6,768 nucleotides of DNA from Gammaproteobacteria bacterium (GTDB taxonomy: Bacteria > Pseudomonadota > Gammaproteobacteria > Pseudomonadales > Halomonadaceae). Within the stretch, counting starts at the first letter, position 1; every line of letters begins with the position of its first letter. This document shows, in pieces, positions 1-5,692 of the stretch. The position numbers and the translations under genes are program-made. The stretch covers positions 1 through 6,768 of the forward strand of contig JAMCZP010000348.1 of NCBI GenBank assembly GCA_023485185.1, given 5' to 3'. Below the pieces are notes generated by a model that was given only the letters and a program-made list of their open reading frames with translations, was not told the origin of the DNA and made no database searches.

Positions 1-45
1 TAAAATCGCCAATAGCGCGGTGGCTGGTGTCAGCGGTAGGTTCAT
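1..45 (-). CDS. azlD: AzlD-family branched-chain amino acid export subunit, N-terminal fragment cut by window edge
   Basis: Only the first 15 codons ([15 protein letters not shown]) are inside the window and the frame stays open to position 1. The ATG at 45-43 overlaps the TGA of azlC in an ATGA junction, the usual arrangement for translationally coupled azlC-azlD pairs. AzlD proteins are small (about 100 residues) membrane proteins that work with AzlC to export branched-chain amino acids, and the visible residues are hydrophobic enough to begin a membrane segment. The assignment rests mainly on position after azlC; the fragment is too short to recognise by sequence alone. Confidence 0.6.
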   Translation of the reverse strand, partial: MNLPLTPATALLAIL

Positions 46-746
46 GACGCCGCCTTAGGTGTTGCAACGGGCAAACATAGCCCTGCAATACCGCCCGCCA
101 GCGCGCCAACAATGACATGGGCATTAGCTGGTAAGAAATAGATCGCCAATAGCGCGGCTACGGCGGCCACGCTCCAGGGAATTAACATCGAGAGCTGCGG
201 TTTGCCGCCTACTAACATGGCGAGTAAAAAGCAGCCCATGATCACGTCCAGTCCGAAGCGCTCAGGTTCACTGATGCCGCTGCCAAATACTACGCCAAGC
301 AGGGTGCCCAGCATCCAAGCGAGCCATAGCGCGATGCCGCCGCCGACTAACATGCCGACGTTGCTTTCACCACGCCGGTAATCTGCCGCTGCCATTGCCC
401 AGTTGGAGTCACTCATTAAACCCAGGCTGGCGTAGCGCTGCCCGGTAGGAAGGTGACGTACCCAGGGGTAGAGTGCGGCACCCATCAGTAAATGGCGGGC
501 ATTAATTGCAAACGTCGTCGCTATTAACGCCACCAGGGGAATGGTGGGGCCCCACAGCTCTAAGGACGCAAACTGTGCTGCGCCCGCAAATACCAAACCG
601 CTCATCAACAGCGTTTCAAGGCCCGTCAGACCTCGCTGAATAGCGGCCACGCCAAAAGCGAGGCCAAACGCGATCACGAACAGCGAAAGCGGCACCATTC
701 GTTTGAAACCGCTAAGCGTCCCCTGCGTGTCTAACTGAGCACTCAC
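42..746 (-). CDS. azlC: AzlC-family branched-chain amino acid exporter large subunit
   Basis: This 234-residue inner-membrane protein has the usual AzlC/BrnF/YgaZ length and several hydrophobic segments spread along it. Family-like motifs are FAGAAQFA near residues 53-60, NARHLLMGA near 82-90 and DSNWA near 113-117. Known AzlC proteins pair with a small AzlD/BrnE/YgaH subunit and export leucine, isoleucine, valine and sometimes methionine, which fits the azlD start that follows with a 4-bp overlap. The start is a GTG (746-744) inside the GTGA overlap with the monooxygenase stop, with GAGG about 8 bases upstream, so translation is probably coupled to that gene. A later in-frame Met at residue 17 would remove little of the protein and lacks this coupling. 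The exact substrate is inferred from the family. Confidence 0.92.
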   Translation of the reverse strand: MSAQLDTQGTLSGFKRMVPLSLFVIAFGLAFGVAAIQRGLTGLETLLMSGLVFAGAAQFASLELWGPTIPLVALIATTFAINARHLLMGAALYPWVRHLPTGQRYASLGLMSDSNWAMAAADYRRGESNVGMLVGGGIALWLAWMLGTLLGVVFGSGISEPERFGLDVIMGCFLLAMLVGGKPQLSMLIPWSVAAVAALLAIYFLPANAHVIVGALAGGIAGLCLPVATPKAAS

Positions 747-1735
747 CGAGCGGCCTCGGCAACGATCTCGTAGCTACGCATACGGTCAGCATGATTATAG
801 AAATCGCTATTGATCATTAGCTCATCGGCGCCGGTACGCGCCTGGAACTCTTCCAGCTCAGCTTTGACTGTTGCTGGGCCACCAATAATTGCCGCACCTA
901 AAAACTGACTAACCTGTGCCTGTTCAACCGGCGACCAGTCCAACTGCTCAACCGGTGGCTGTGACTGTGTCGGCTTGCCGCGAATTAGATTAAGGAATTT
1001 CTGCTGAGCTGTAGTCGCCAAGTAGTGTGCCATCGCATCGCTTTCAGCGGCCATGACGGGTAAACCGACCATCGCGTGAGGCTTATCAAGGTGCTCAGAA
1101 GGGCGGAAATTGTCACGATATAAGCGCAGCGCTTCGAACAGATAGCCCGGCGCAAATTGAGCCGCAAATGCGAAGGGCAGGCCCAACTTGGCCGCTAATT
1201 GAGCACTATAGCCACTGGAGCCAAGCAGCCATATAGGAACATGAGTGCCTTGACCGGGTACTGCTTTTACACGCTGTTGGGGGTCTGCATCGGCTAAATA
1301 GCTGCGCAGCTCATTAAGCAGTTGCGGAAAATCATCGACGCCCGCATGGGCGTTGCGACGCATGGCCTGCATGGTGGCGCCATCCGAACCGGGGGCGCGG
1401 CCCAAACCCAAATCAATACGATCAGGATAGAGCGTCTCAAGCGTGCCAAACTGCTCAGCGATGACCAGTGGCGGGTGGTTAGGCAGCATAATGCCACCGC
1501 TGCCCACACGGATAGTGGAGGTTTGCCCGGCCACATGGCCAATCAGCACGGCGGTGGCCGCACTGGCAATGCCCGCAATATTATGGTGCTCGGCTAGCCA
1601 GTAACGGGTATAGCCGAGTCGCTCGGTTAACTGCGCTAGTGCAACACTGTCGCGGAAAGTCTCAGCGGCGCTGCCGCCCTGGCGGATAGGTGCCAGATCA
1701 AGAACGGAAAGTGCCGTGGAAGCGAGTTGGCTCAT
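743..1735 (-). CDS. yhbW: YhbW-like luciferase-family (LLM class) flavin-dependent oxidoreductase
   Basis: The 330-residue protein strongly resembles E. coli YhbW, a member of the bacterial-luciferase-like monooxygenase superfamily, over its whole length. Shared motifs include LDLAPI (12-17), YWLAEHHN (45-52), GIASAAT (55-61), [10 protein letters not shown] (78-87), [21 protein letters not shown] across about 93-113, and [16 protein letters not shown] at about 167-182. These proteins fold as a TIM barrel and are expected to use reduced flavin and oxygen in the cytoplasm; the physiological substrate of YhbW itself is not established. The ATG at 1735-1733 is preceded by AGGTGA (1744-1739). The stop overlaps the GTG of azlC, giving the order monooxygenase-azlC-azlD in one operon. 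Family is sure; the symbol reflects similarity, not proven orthology. Confidence 0.9.
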   Translation of the reverse strand: MSQLASTALSVLDLAPIRQGGSAAETFRDSVALAQLTERLGYTRYWLAEHHNIAGIASAATAVLIGHVAGQTSTIRVGSGGIMLPNHPPLVIAEQFGTLETLYPDRIDLGLGRAPGSDGATMQAMRRNAHAGVDDFPQLLNELRSYLADADPQQRVKAVPGQGTHVPIWLLGSSGYSAQLAAKLGLPFAFAAQFAPGYLFEALRLYRDNFRPSEHLDKPHAMVGLPVMAAESDAMAHYLATTAQQKFLNLIRGKPTQSQPPVEQLDWSPVEQAQVSQFLGAAIIGGPATVKAELEEFQARTGADELMINSDFYNHADRMRSYEIVAEAAR

Positions 1736-1762
1736 AATTCACCTGCAAAATAAACATCGTGT

Positions 1763-1792
1763 GCGCGCTCAATAGTAAACTACTTAGCGCGC
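1763..1792 (-). promoter_or_regulatory. Inverted repeat around a possible -10 box upstream of the monooxygenase-azlCD operon
   Basis: Perfect 7-bp arms GCGCGCT and AGCGCGC are separated by 16 bp, and the spacer holds a smaller inverted repeat (AGTA-GTT-TACT). On the minus strand the spacer contains TACTAT (1777-1772), which matches 4 of 6 bases of a -10 box and lies about 37 bases before the start codon. A -35 at the right distance is poor. An alternative weak promoter is TTGTAA (1834-1829), 17 bp, then CATAAC (1811-1806), which would place the repeat in the 5' untranslated leader. Either way it could be an operator or an mRNA hairpin. No T run follows, so a terminator is unlikely. Confidence 0.35.
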
Positions 1793-1876
1793 TTGGTAAT
1801 TAGACGTTATGCGGCCACTACCGATGAATTACAAGGCGTGTGGTATGCGAGCGCTAGCCCGCTGTGCGATTAACAT

Positions 1877-2563
1877 TCACTCAATCGCTGGGGTGGGGCG
1901 AATGAGTATTTCATTCACATCGACATGGGCGGGTTGTGAGAGGGCGTAAACCACCGCATTAGCGATATCGCGATCGGCTAAAGCGTGTTCGGGCGGTTCA
2001 TCAAAAAATGGCGTGTCGACCATGCCGGGCTCAATTAAGGTGACACGCATGCCGGTGCCGCGCAGCTCTTCACGCAAATTATAGCCAATGCCGGTAACTG
2101 CCCATTTTGTAGCGCTATACATCGAGCCAGGAATGGTCGTACGACCCGCTGCGGAACCGGTAAGTATCACATGGCCTTTGCTGCGCTTAAGTTGAGGTAA
2201 GCAAGCCTGTAATGTAAGGCCAACGCCATAGATATTGGTAAGAATCATTTCACGCCATGTGTCAGGGTCAGCTTCACTGAAACCACCCGGAGAGCCTCCT
2301 TGACCAGCATTAGCAAAGACCGCATCCAGGCGGCCAAAGGTTTCAATCGCCTGTTCGACCATAGAGAGTTGTTGCTCTCTGTCCGTTACATCCAGCTCAC
2401 AAGTCAGAACGTTTTCTGGCCCTAGTTCGTGGGCCAGGGCAGTCAGTTTATCCACAGAGCGGGCAGCGAGTACCAGTTTATAGCCTTCCCGGGAGGCCGC
2501 TCGTGCGGTGGCTGCACCGATGCCACTGGATGCGCCGGTAATCAGTAACACGCCTTTATGCAT
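1877..2563 (-). CDS. SDR-family NAD(P)-dependent oxidoreductase
   Basis: This is a classical short-chain dehydrogenase/reductase of 228 residues, slightly short for the roughly 250-residue family norm. A single Rossmann domain shows the cofactor motif TGASSGIG at 9-16, NAG at 85-87, Asn110, and the catalytic triad Ser137, Tyr149 and Lys153 (YSATK). The C-terminal VNEILIRPT resembles the YdfG-like group, which reduces or oxidises small hydroxy acids and carbonyls; the substrate cannot be told from sequence. The frame stays open upstream to a TTG at 2632, but that would add a 23-residue tail with no family counterpart. The ATG at 2563-2561 has AAGGAG exactly 7 bases upstream and begins directly before the first beta strand, so it is chosen. 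It is separated from nasR by about 94 bp and from the monooxygenase by about 140 bp, so it may be its own transcription unit. Confidence 0.92.
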   Translation of the reverse strand: MHKGVLLITGASSGIGAATARAASREGYKLVLAARSVDKLTALAHELGPENVLTCELDVTDREQQLSMVEQAIETFGRLDAVFANAGQGGSPGGFSEADPDTWREMILTNIYGVGLTLQACLPQLKRSKGHVILTGSAAGRTTIPGSMYSATKWAVTGIGYNLREELRGTGMRVTLIEPGMVDTPFFDEPPEHALADRDIANAVVYALSQPAHVDVNEILIRPTPAIE

Positions 2564-2570
2564 GGTTGCG

Positions 2571-2576
2571 CTCCTT
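2571..2576 (-). promoter_or_regulatory. Ribosome binding site deciding the dehydrogenase start
   Basis: On the minus strand AAGGAG is followed by 7 bases and then ATG at 2563. This near-consensus Shine-Dalgarno sequence is the reason for rejecting the longer TTG-initiated frame that begins at 2632. Confidence 0.8.
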
Positions 2577-2641
2577 GCTGAGTCGTTAGCCTGAGAAGCT
2601 TTCAGCATGGTCAATGCGTTACTATCTTGCAAACTTTGGTG

Positions 2642-2657
2642 CGCGCAAGCTTGCGCG
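2642..2657. repeat. Perfect 16-bp palindrome directly after the nasR stop codon
   Basis: CGCGCAAGCTTGCGCG equals its own reverse complement and abuts the TAA of nasR (2660-2658). As RNA it could form a 6-bp GC-rich stem with a 4-nt AGCU loop, suiting transcript 3'-end protection or weak termination, but no T run follows on the minus strand. As DNA it could be a dimeric operator for the downstream dehydrogenase: a weak promoter TTGCGC, 16 bp, GATAGT can be drawn with its -35 inside the palindrome. The function is undecided; the palindrome itself is certain. Confidence 0.5.
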
Positions 2658-3935
2658 TTATAAGCCTTTTCCTTTACGTTTCAACATAGCCGAGAGATCA
2701 AGAATGGCTTGGGCCATATCCGCCATGCTTTTGCTCTGATCCATTGAGGTTTTGCGCAAAAAACGGTAGGCCTCTTCTTCGCTCATATCCTGATGGGCCA
2801 TGATCAATCCCTTGGCGCGCTCGATCAGCTTGCGTTCACGCAGGGCTTTACGAGTGTTCTCTAGTTCATCACTGAGGCCTTGCAAGCGGCCTGCCTGAGC
2901 CTGGGTAAGCTCAATTAATGAACGCCCTAAAGGCGACGTCAGCGCGCTAGCCGTTAAATCGCCTAATGGCTGAGAGCCATTAAACGCAAGTAACTGTTCA
3001 CAGGGCGCTGGTGTATAGCGGCCGGGTTCTGCTTTAGCTTTTTCCAGGTCATTCACTGCCTGAGCAATTTTGCGGTGGCAGAGCGCGCTTAGCTGCACTA
3101 TCAGCGCATCCTCTACCGTTTTGATCGTATCAATACGCAGCGTCGTGAGTTCATACCAAGTTTCACCAAGCGTATTCGGTGTGTCAGCGCCCTGGTTTTT
3201 CACCGCGTGTGTACGCTGGCAGGCGATATCGCGGAGGTGGCAAATACCCGTTAATGTGCGCGTAGACAGCTCGTTTTCCCACACCTGCCGCGCTTCAGAT
3301 GAAGCAAACTCTGTGAAGGTGTCAAAGCAGCGCTGCTGCTCATTCACGAGCTGATTTAGCAGCGCACGATGGGCTTCGTCAAAGTGGCCATGGGTGAAGC
3401 CAAACGCGCCACAGGCACGCTCTTGACCAGCCAGCTCTTTACCCTGCATTAAATGGAAAATGGCCACCAGCGCGCGGGTGATATCTGGGTCAGCAGACGT
3501 GTCGGCAGCCTCAAAAACAATGGCTAGTAAACCACTGATGAGTTGGTTAAATGCTTGAGTGGCTGCATCGGCAGAGATGGCAAATGTATCAATTGCTTGG
3601 CGAAGGGTGCCTAGCTCATCAAGGGCATGCCAAACCGCCGCAATCCGGCGCAGTAAGCGAGCAGCAGCTTGCGGGCGGGCCTCGTGGCTAAGTGTTTCCA
3701 GCCGTTGACGCATGAGCGTTTCGGCTTGCTGGCTATGCTGGCGGTAAGTATCCCGGCGGGTTTTGAAACGCTGCCCGTGAGACACAAGGTAAATCGTTGA
3801 GGCACCACGTTCACGCTGTAGCATATGGATAAAGCGGCTAATGTCGCCGACAATATCGGCAGTCGTCGCCAGGTGCGTAAGGTTATCAATATCGCAACGA
3901 ATGGCGGTTAAGAGCAATTGCTGTGCTGAAGACAT
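2658..3935 (-). CDS. nasR: NasR-type nitrate-sensing NIT-ANTAR transcription antiterminator
   Basis: The 425-residue protein has the two-domain plan of Klebsiella NasR and is slightly longer than it. The N-terminal NIT nitrate/nitrite-sensing domain covers roughly residues 30-290 and shows the signature HMLQRERGASTIYL around 37-50. A C-terminal ANTAR RNA-binding domain occupies about 358-425, with RKLIERAKGLIM at 368-379 followed by the second and third helices. In NasR, nitrate or nitrite binding to NIT frees ANTAR to bind a two-hairpin leader RNA and prevent termination of the nitrate-assimilation operon. It acts in the cytoplasm and has no membrane segment. It lies 70 bp after the narK-like gene, so the two are probably co-transcribed, although a strong hairpin lies between them. 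A GTG at 3953 would add only 6 residues; the ATG at 3935-3933 has AAGGA 7 bases upstream and is preferred. Confidence 0.93.
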   Translation of the reverse strand: MSSAQQLLLTAIRCDIDNLTHLATTADIVGDISRFIHMLQRERGASTIYLVSHGQRFKTRRDTYRQHSQQAETLMRQRLETLSHEARPQAAARLLRRIAAVWHALDELGTLRQAIDTFAISADAATQAFNQLISGLLAIVFEAADTSADPDITRALVAIFHLMQGKELAGQERACGAFGFTHGHFDEAHRALLNQLVNEQQRCFDTFTEFASSEARQVWENELSTRTLTGICHLRDIACQRTHAVKNQGADTPNTLGETWYELTTLRIDTIKTVEDALIVQLSALCHRKIAQAVNDLEKAKAEPGRYTPAPCEQLLAFNGSQPLGDLTASALTSPLGRSLIELTQAQAGRLQGLSDELENTRKALRERKLIERAKGLIMAHQDMSEEEAYRFLRKTSMDQSKSMADMAQAILDLSAMLKRKGKGL

Positions 3936-3942
3936 AAATGAT

Positions 3943-3947
3943 TCCTT
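3943..3947 (-). promoter_or_regulatory. Ribosome binding site deciding the nasR start
   Basis: AAGGA on the minus strand stands 7 bases before the ATG at 3935. In the longer GTG-initiated frame these same bases would be coding, which argues for the inner start. A weak -10-like TATAAG (3966-3961) lies just upstream and could give nasR some promoter of its own, but no good -35 accompanies it. Confidence 0.75.
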
Positions 3948-3972
3948 GGGCACTCGCCGCCTTATAGTAATA

Positions 3973-4000
3973 CCCCTTACGGTTTATAAGCCGTAAGGGG
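3973..4000 (-). terminator. Strong intercistronic hairpin between narK and nasR
   Basis: Perfect 10-bp arms CCCCTTACGG and CCGTAAGGGG flank an 8-base loop, beginning 5 bases after the narK stop codon. The stem is stable enough for an intrinsic terminator, but the following minus-strand bases (TATTACTAT) are only partly T-rich, so termination would be partial. It could instead stabilise the 3' end of the narK message. Either would give more transporter than regulator from one promoter. The inverted repeat is certain; the function is inferred. Confidence 0.5.
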
Positions 4001-4005
4001 CATGA

Positions 4006-5358
4006 TTATCTTAATGAAAGGGCGCCAGCCCCTGTATCATCGCCAGCCGCTTCACGGTAAGACTCCGCCTCTTCGGCTTCGGTGGCATCGCTAAAACGCA
4101 CAAGCAAAACACACGATGCCAGTACCAGCACAGTGAGACCTAAATAAAACAAGCCTTGTTGATAACTCAGGCTTTCACTGCGGAAAAGAAATGCAGCACC
4201 AACGGCGCCAACGTTACCGCCAGCGCCAACAATACCTGCTACCGCCCCCAGCGCTTTTTTATTGATAAATGGGACAACGCCATAGGTGGCCCCTTCGGCC
4301 ATTTGCACAAACAAACTAAACACGAGCATGATGCCAATCGCGAGGCTTAATACGTGCATTTGTGAGAAGGCTATTAGCGCAAGTCCTTCGCAAATCAACG
4401 CGATAAACAGCCAGCGTACCCGGCCCTTCAAACCTCCTTGTTTGGCAAAAAGGTCTGAAAAAACGCCACCCAAGGTGCGGGCAAAAATATTCATTAGCCC
4501 GAATAAGCCAGCGATGAGGCCTGCTGTGGCCAGCGTTAAGTCGAACTTATCAAAGAAGTAAATGGCGGCAATATTATTAATCGTAAGCTCTACGCCAAAG
4601 CAGAGGCCATAGACTACGAATAATGCCCAAACACGGATATCTTTAGCGGCCGCTAAAAAGCTTTGCCCCGCGCCATTTTCACCCGTTGCTTCGGGAAGTT
4701 CGCCCCGGGCACGTAGCTCTTTAAAATTGCCGTTAGGCGCGTCTTGGGTAAACAGCCAATACCCAATGCCGGTAAAGAACATGACAATGCCAGGTACCAT
4801 CATGGCCAAGCGCCAGCCGAAGGCTTCGTTCACACCCAGCATTAACATGCCGGAGAAAATCAGCGGCATCAGAATTTGTGTAGTTCCGCCGCCAAGATTG
4901 CCCCATCCTGCACTGGTGGCATTGGCAGTGCCGACCACATTAGGCGCGAACATCATGGTGGTGTGATATTGAGTAATCACGAAAGAGGCGCCGATAGCAC
5001 CAATCGCTAAACGGGCCAGCAGGAAAGTTTCAAAGCTATTCGCTAAGCCAATGCCCATCACTGGAAGGGCGCCTAACATCAGCAGGCCAGTGTAGGTTTT
5101 GCGCGGCCCAATACGGTCGCACAGTACACCAATCGCGAGCCGTACGATCACGGTAACCGCGACCGAGGCAATAATGGTATTGCCGATCTGTGTTTGGGTT
5201 AGCGAGAGATCTTCGCGGACAATGGCCATTAATGGCGCAATGCCGAACCAGCCAAAAAAGCAGATATGGAATGCAAACCATGAAAAATGGAAAGCGCGCA
5301 TCTGAGGCGTGGAAAAGTTAAACAGTCGTATACGGTTGGCTTTGTTGCGTATATCCAT
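4006..5358 (-). CDS. narK: NarK/NasA-family nitrate/nitrite MFS transporter
   Basis: This 450-residue major-facilitator protein with about 12 hydrophobic segments belongs to the nitrate/nitrite porter family. Both nitrate signatures are present: GWGNLGGGTT at 151-160 and GIVGAGGNVGA at 375-385. Arg73 in helix 2 (VRLAIGVLCDRIGPR) and Arg294 in helix 8 (ARTLGGVFSD) sit where NarK holds nitrate (Arg89 and Arg305 in E. coli). It would move nitrate or nitrite across the inner membrane. The sigma-54 promoter and the nasR gene point to assimilatory uptake rather than respiratory exchange, so nasA may be the better functional name. The ATG at 5358-5356 has TGAGG 7 bases upstream, and an in-frame TGA at 5370-5368 rules out a longer protein. 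The last 30 residues are acidic and probably cytoplasmic. Confidence 0.92.
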   Translation of the reverse strand: MDIRNKANRIRLFNFSTPQMRAFHFSWFAFHICFFGWFGIAPLMAIVREDLSLTQTQIGNTIIASVAVTVIVRLAIGVLCDRIGPRKTYTGLLMLGALPVMGIGLANSFETFLLARLAIGAIGASFVITQYHTTMMFAPNVVGTANATSAGWGNLGGGTTQILMPLIFSGMLMLGVNEAFGWRLAMMVPGIVMFFTGIGYWLFTQDAPNGNFKELRARGELPEATGENGAGQSFLAAAKDIRVWALFVVYGLCFGVELTINNIAAIYFFDKFDLTLATAGLIAGLFGLMNIFARTLGGVFSDLFAKQGGLKGRVRWLFIALICEGLALIAFSQMHVLSLAIGIMLVFSLFVQMAEGATYGVVPFINKKALGAVAGIVGAGGNVGAVGAAFLFRSESLSYQQGLFYLGLTVLVLASCVLLVRFSDATEAEEAESYREAAGDDTGAGALSLR

Positions 5359-5393
5359 GGGGCGGCCTCACGGGACATCAAACGAGTTTATCG

Positions 5394-5427
5394 TTACGCA
5401 ACGTCATTCAGCTGGAGCGCTGCGCAA
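5394..5427 (-). other. Long-stem hairpin in the narK leader RNA
   Basis: TTGCGCAGCG (5427-5418) can pair with CGTTGCGTAA (5403-5394) over 10 bp, two of them G-U, around a 14-base loop. It lies between the ANTAR-like hairpins and the narK start, where an attenuator terminator would be expected in a NasR-controlled leader. No T tract follows (CGATAAACTCGTTT), so it is not a standard intrinsic terminator. It competes by two bases with a small AACGA-TAAAC-TCGTT hairpin. Confidence 0.35.
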
Positions 5428-5445
5428 ACAATTGACGAGAACTTG

Positions 5446-5483
5446 CCTTCACCATTGAAGGTCAGGTTCGACGCACTCGTACC
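5446..5483 (-). promoter_or_regulatory. Candidate ANTAR-binding tandem hairpins in the narK-nasR leader
   Basis: Two hairpins lie 3 bases apart in the leader. The second (5461-5446) has a perfect 5-bp stem CCTTC/GAAGG and a six-base loop AATGGT, with A at loop position 1 and G at position 4, the known ANTAR-target signature. The first (5483-5465) pairs GGT-A-CGA with TCG-A-ACC around GTGCG, with an A-A mismatch; opening its last A-T pair gives AGTGCGT, also A1 and G4 but seven bases instead of six. Known ANTAR targets are two such hexaloop hairpins close together. NasR encoded two genes downstream is the natural ligand. The second hairpin fits well, the first imperfectly, and no clear terminator was found. 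Confidence 0.45.
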
Positions 5484-5524
5484 CAGTGGGGCCTGGTCCA
5501 CGCCTACAACCACAAACGGGAATT

Positions 5525-5541
5525 ATGCAGATAATTTGCCA
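5525..5541 (-). promoter_or_regulatory. Sigma-54 (-24/-12) promoter for narK-nasR
   Basis: On the minus strand TGGCAAATTATCTGCAT matches the sigma-54 consensus TGGCAC-N5-TTGCA with one mismatch in each half, and the invariant GG and GC are exactly 10 bases apart. It predicts a start near 5515 and a leader of about 155 nt before narK. Sigma-54 control with NtrC is usual for assimilatory nitrate genes, and the IHF-like and NtrC-like sites upstream sit at sensible distances. Confidence 0.75.
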
Positions 5542-5561
5542 TGTGGAGTTTTGTTTAATAA

Positions 5562-5574
5562 TTTCAAAAGCTTA
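5562..5574 (+). promoter_or_regulatory. IHF-like binding site
   Basis: The plus-strand TTTCAAAAGCTTA fits the IHF consensus WATCAA-N4-TTR at 8 of 9 defined positions, with an A/T tract beside it (5575-5583). It lies at about -47 to -59 from the predicted start, between the NtrC-like site and the sigma-54 promoter, where IHF commonly bends DNA to bring the activator to the polymerase. The A/T-rich context makes chance matches more likely, so the position is as important as the match. Confidence 0.5.
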
Positions 5575-5610
5575 AATTTTTTTCAGGTGAAGTGTTTTGA
5601 GATGGAAAAG

Positions 5611-5629
5611 CATCCATGCTGCATGGATG
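5611..5629 (-). terminator. Candidate rho-independent terminator after the patatin gene
   Basis: An 8-bp perfect stem CATCCATG/CATGGATG with a 3-base CAG loop is followed by C and then TTTT (5609-5606) on the minus strand, 64 bases after the patatin stop. The T run is short and the stem only moderately GC-rich, so it may be leaky. It would separate patatin transcription from the nitrate operon. It overlaps a longer inverted repeat at 5615-5642. Confidence 0.5.
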
Positions 5630-5642
5630 GGCATGCAGCATG
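5615..5642. repeat. 11-bp-arm inverted repeat overlapping the candidate terminator
   Basis: Arms CATGCTGCATG and CATGCAGCATG are perfect reverse complements separated by CCCATC. Each arm is itself nearly palindromic (CATG-N3-CATG), so four CATG words occur in 28 bp. The second arm includes the loop and part of both stem strands of the 5611-5629 hairpin, so the two structures cannot form together in one RNA. It sits at about -100 to -127 from the predicted narK start and could also be a protein-binding site. Confidence 0.6.
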
Positions 5643-5647
5643 CGCTC

Positions 5648-5664
5648 TGCGTCATTTTGGTGCT
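5648..5664. promoter_or_regulatory. NtrC-like enhancer site upstream of narK
   Basis: TGCGTCATTTTGGTGCT (plus strand) matches the NtrC dyad TGCACC-N5-GGTGCA at 9 of 12 arm positions, and its right half GGTGC is intact. It lies about 133-149 bases upstream of the predicted sigma-54 start, typical for an NtrC enhancer. No convincing second site was found nearby, although NtrC usually uses a pair. Confidence 0.45.
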
Positions 5665-5692
5665 TAAGCGGCTAGCGTGCGAGCACTGGGGG

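Noticed and set aside
5..157. 16-bp direct repeat ATCGCCAATAGCGCGG at 5-20 and 142-157, one copy in azlD and one in azlC.
   Set aside because: Both copies encode the same hydrophobic ALLAI stretch of membrane proteins in the same frame, so shared codon use explains it; no flanking repeat structure or mobile element is present.
1294..1597. Open frames on both strands inside the monooxygenase gene.
   Set aside because: They overlap conserved YhbW-family coding sequence and lack any independent support.
1840..1876. Weak hairpin AGCG-N6-CGCT after the dehydrogenase stop, considered as a terminator.
   Set aside because: The stem is only 4 bp and no T run follows, so it cannot be called.
2564..2632. 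N-terminal extension of the dehydrogenase from a TTG at 2632.
   Set aside because: No good ribosome binding site there, the added 23 residues match no SDR feature, and AAGGAG stands 7 bases before the inner ATG.
4156..4966. Several plus-strand frames of 64-91 codons opposite narK.
   Set aside because: They are antisense shadows of a well-supported membrane protein gene with no domain or start signal of their own.
5409..5454. 15-codon minus-strand leader frame starting ATGGTGAAG within the second ANTAR-like hairpin.
   Set aside because: No Shine-Dalgarno sequence precedes it and the peptide has no codon run typical of attenuation peptides.
5483..5496. Hairpin CCAG-GCCCCA-CTGG with a six-base loop in the narK leader, considered as an ANTAR hairpin.
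   Set aside because: The loop has G at position 1 and C at position 4 rather than A and G, and its stem shares a base with the better candidate.
5287..5667. 126-codon plus-strand frame running from inside narK across the intergenic region.
   Set aside because: It covers the sigma-54, IHF and NtrC-like sites, starts antisense inside a clear gene and shows no recognisable protein features.
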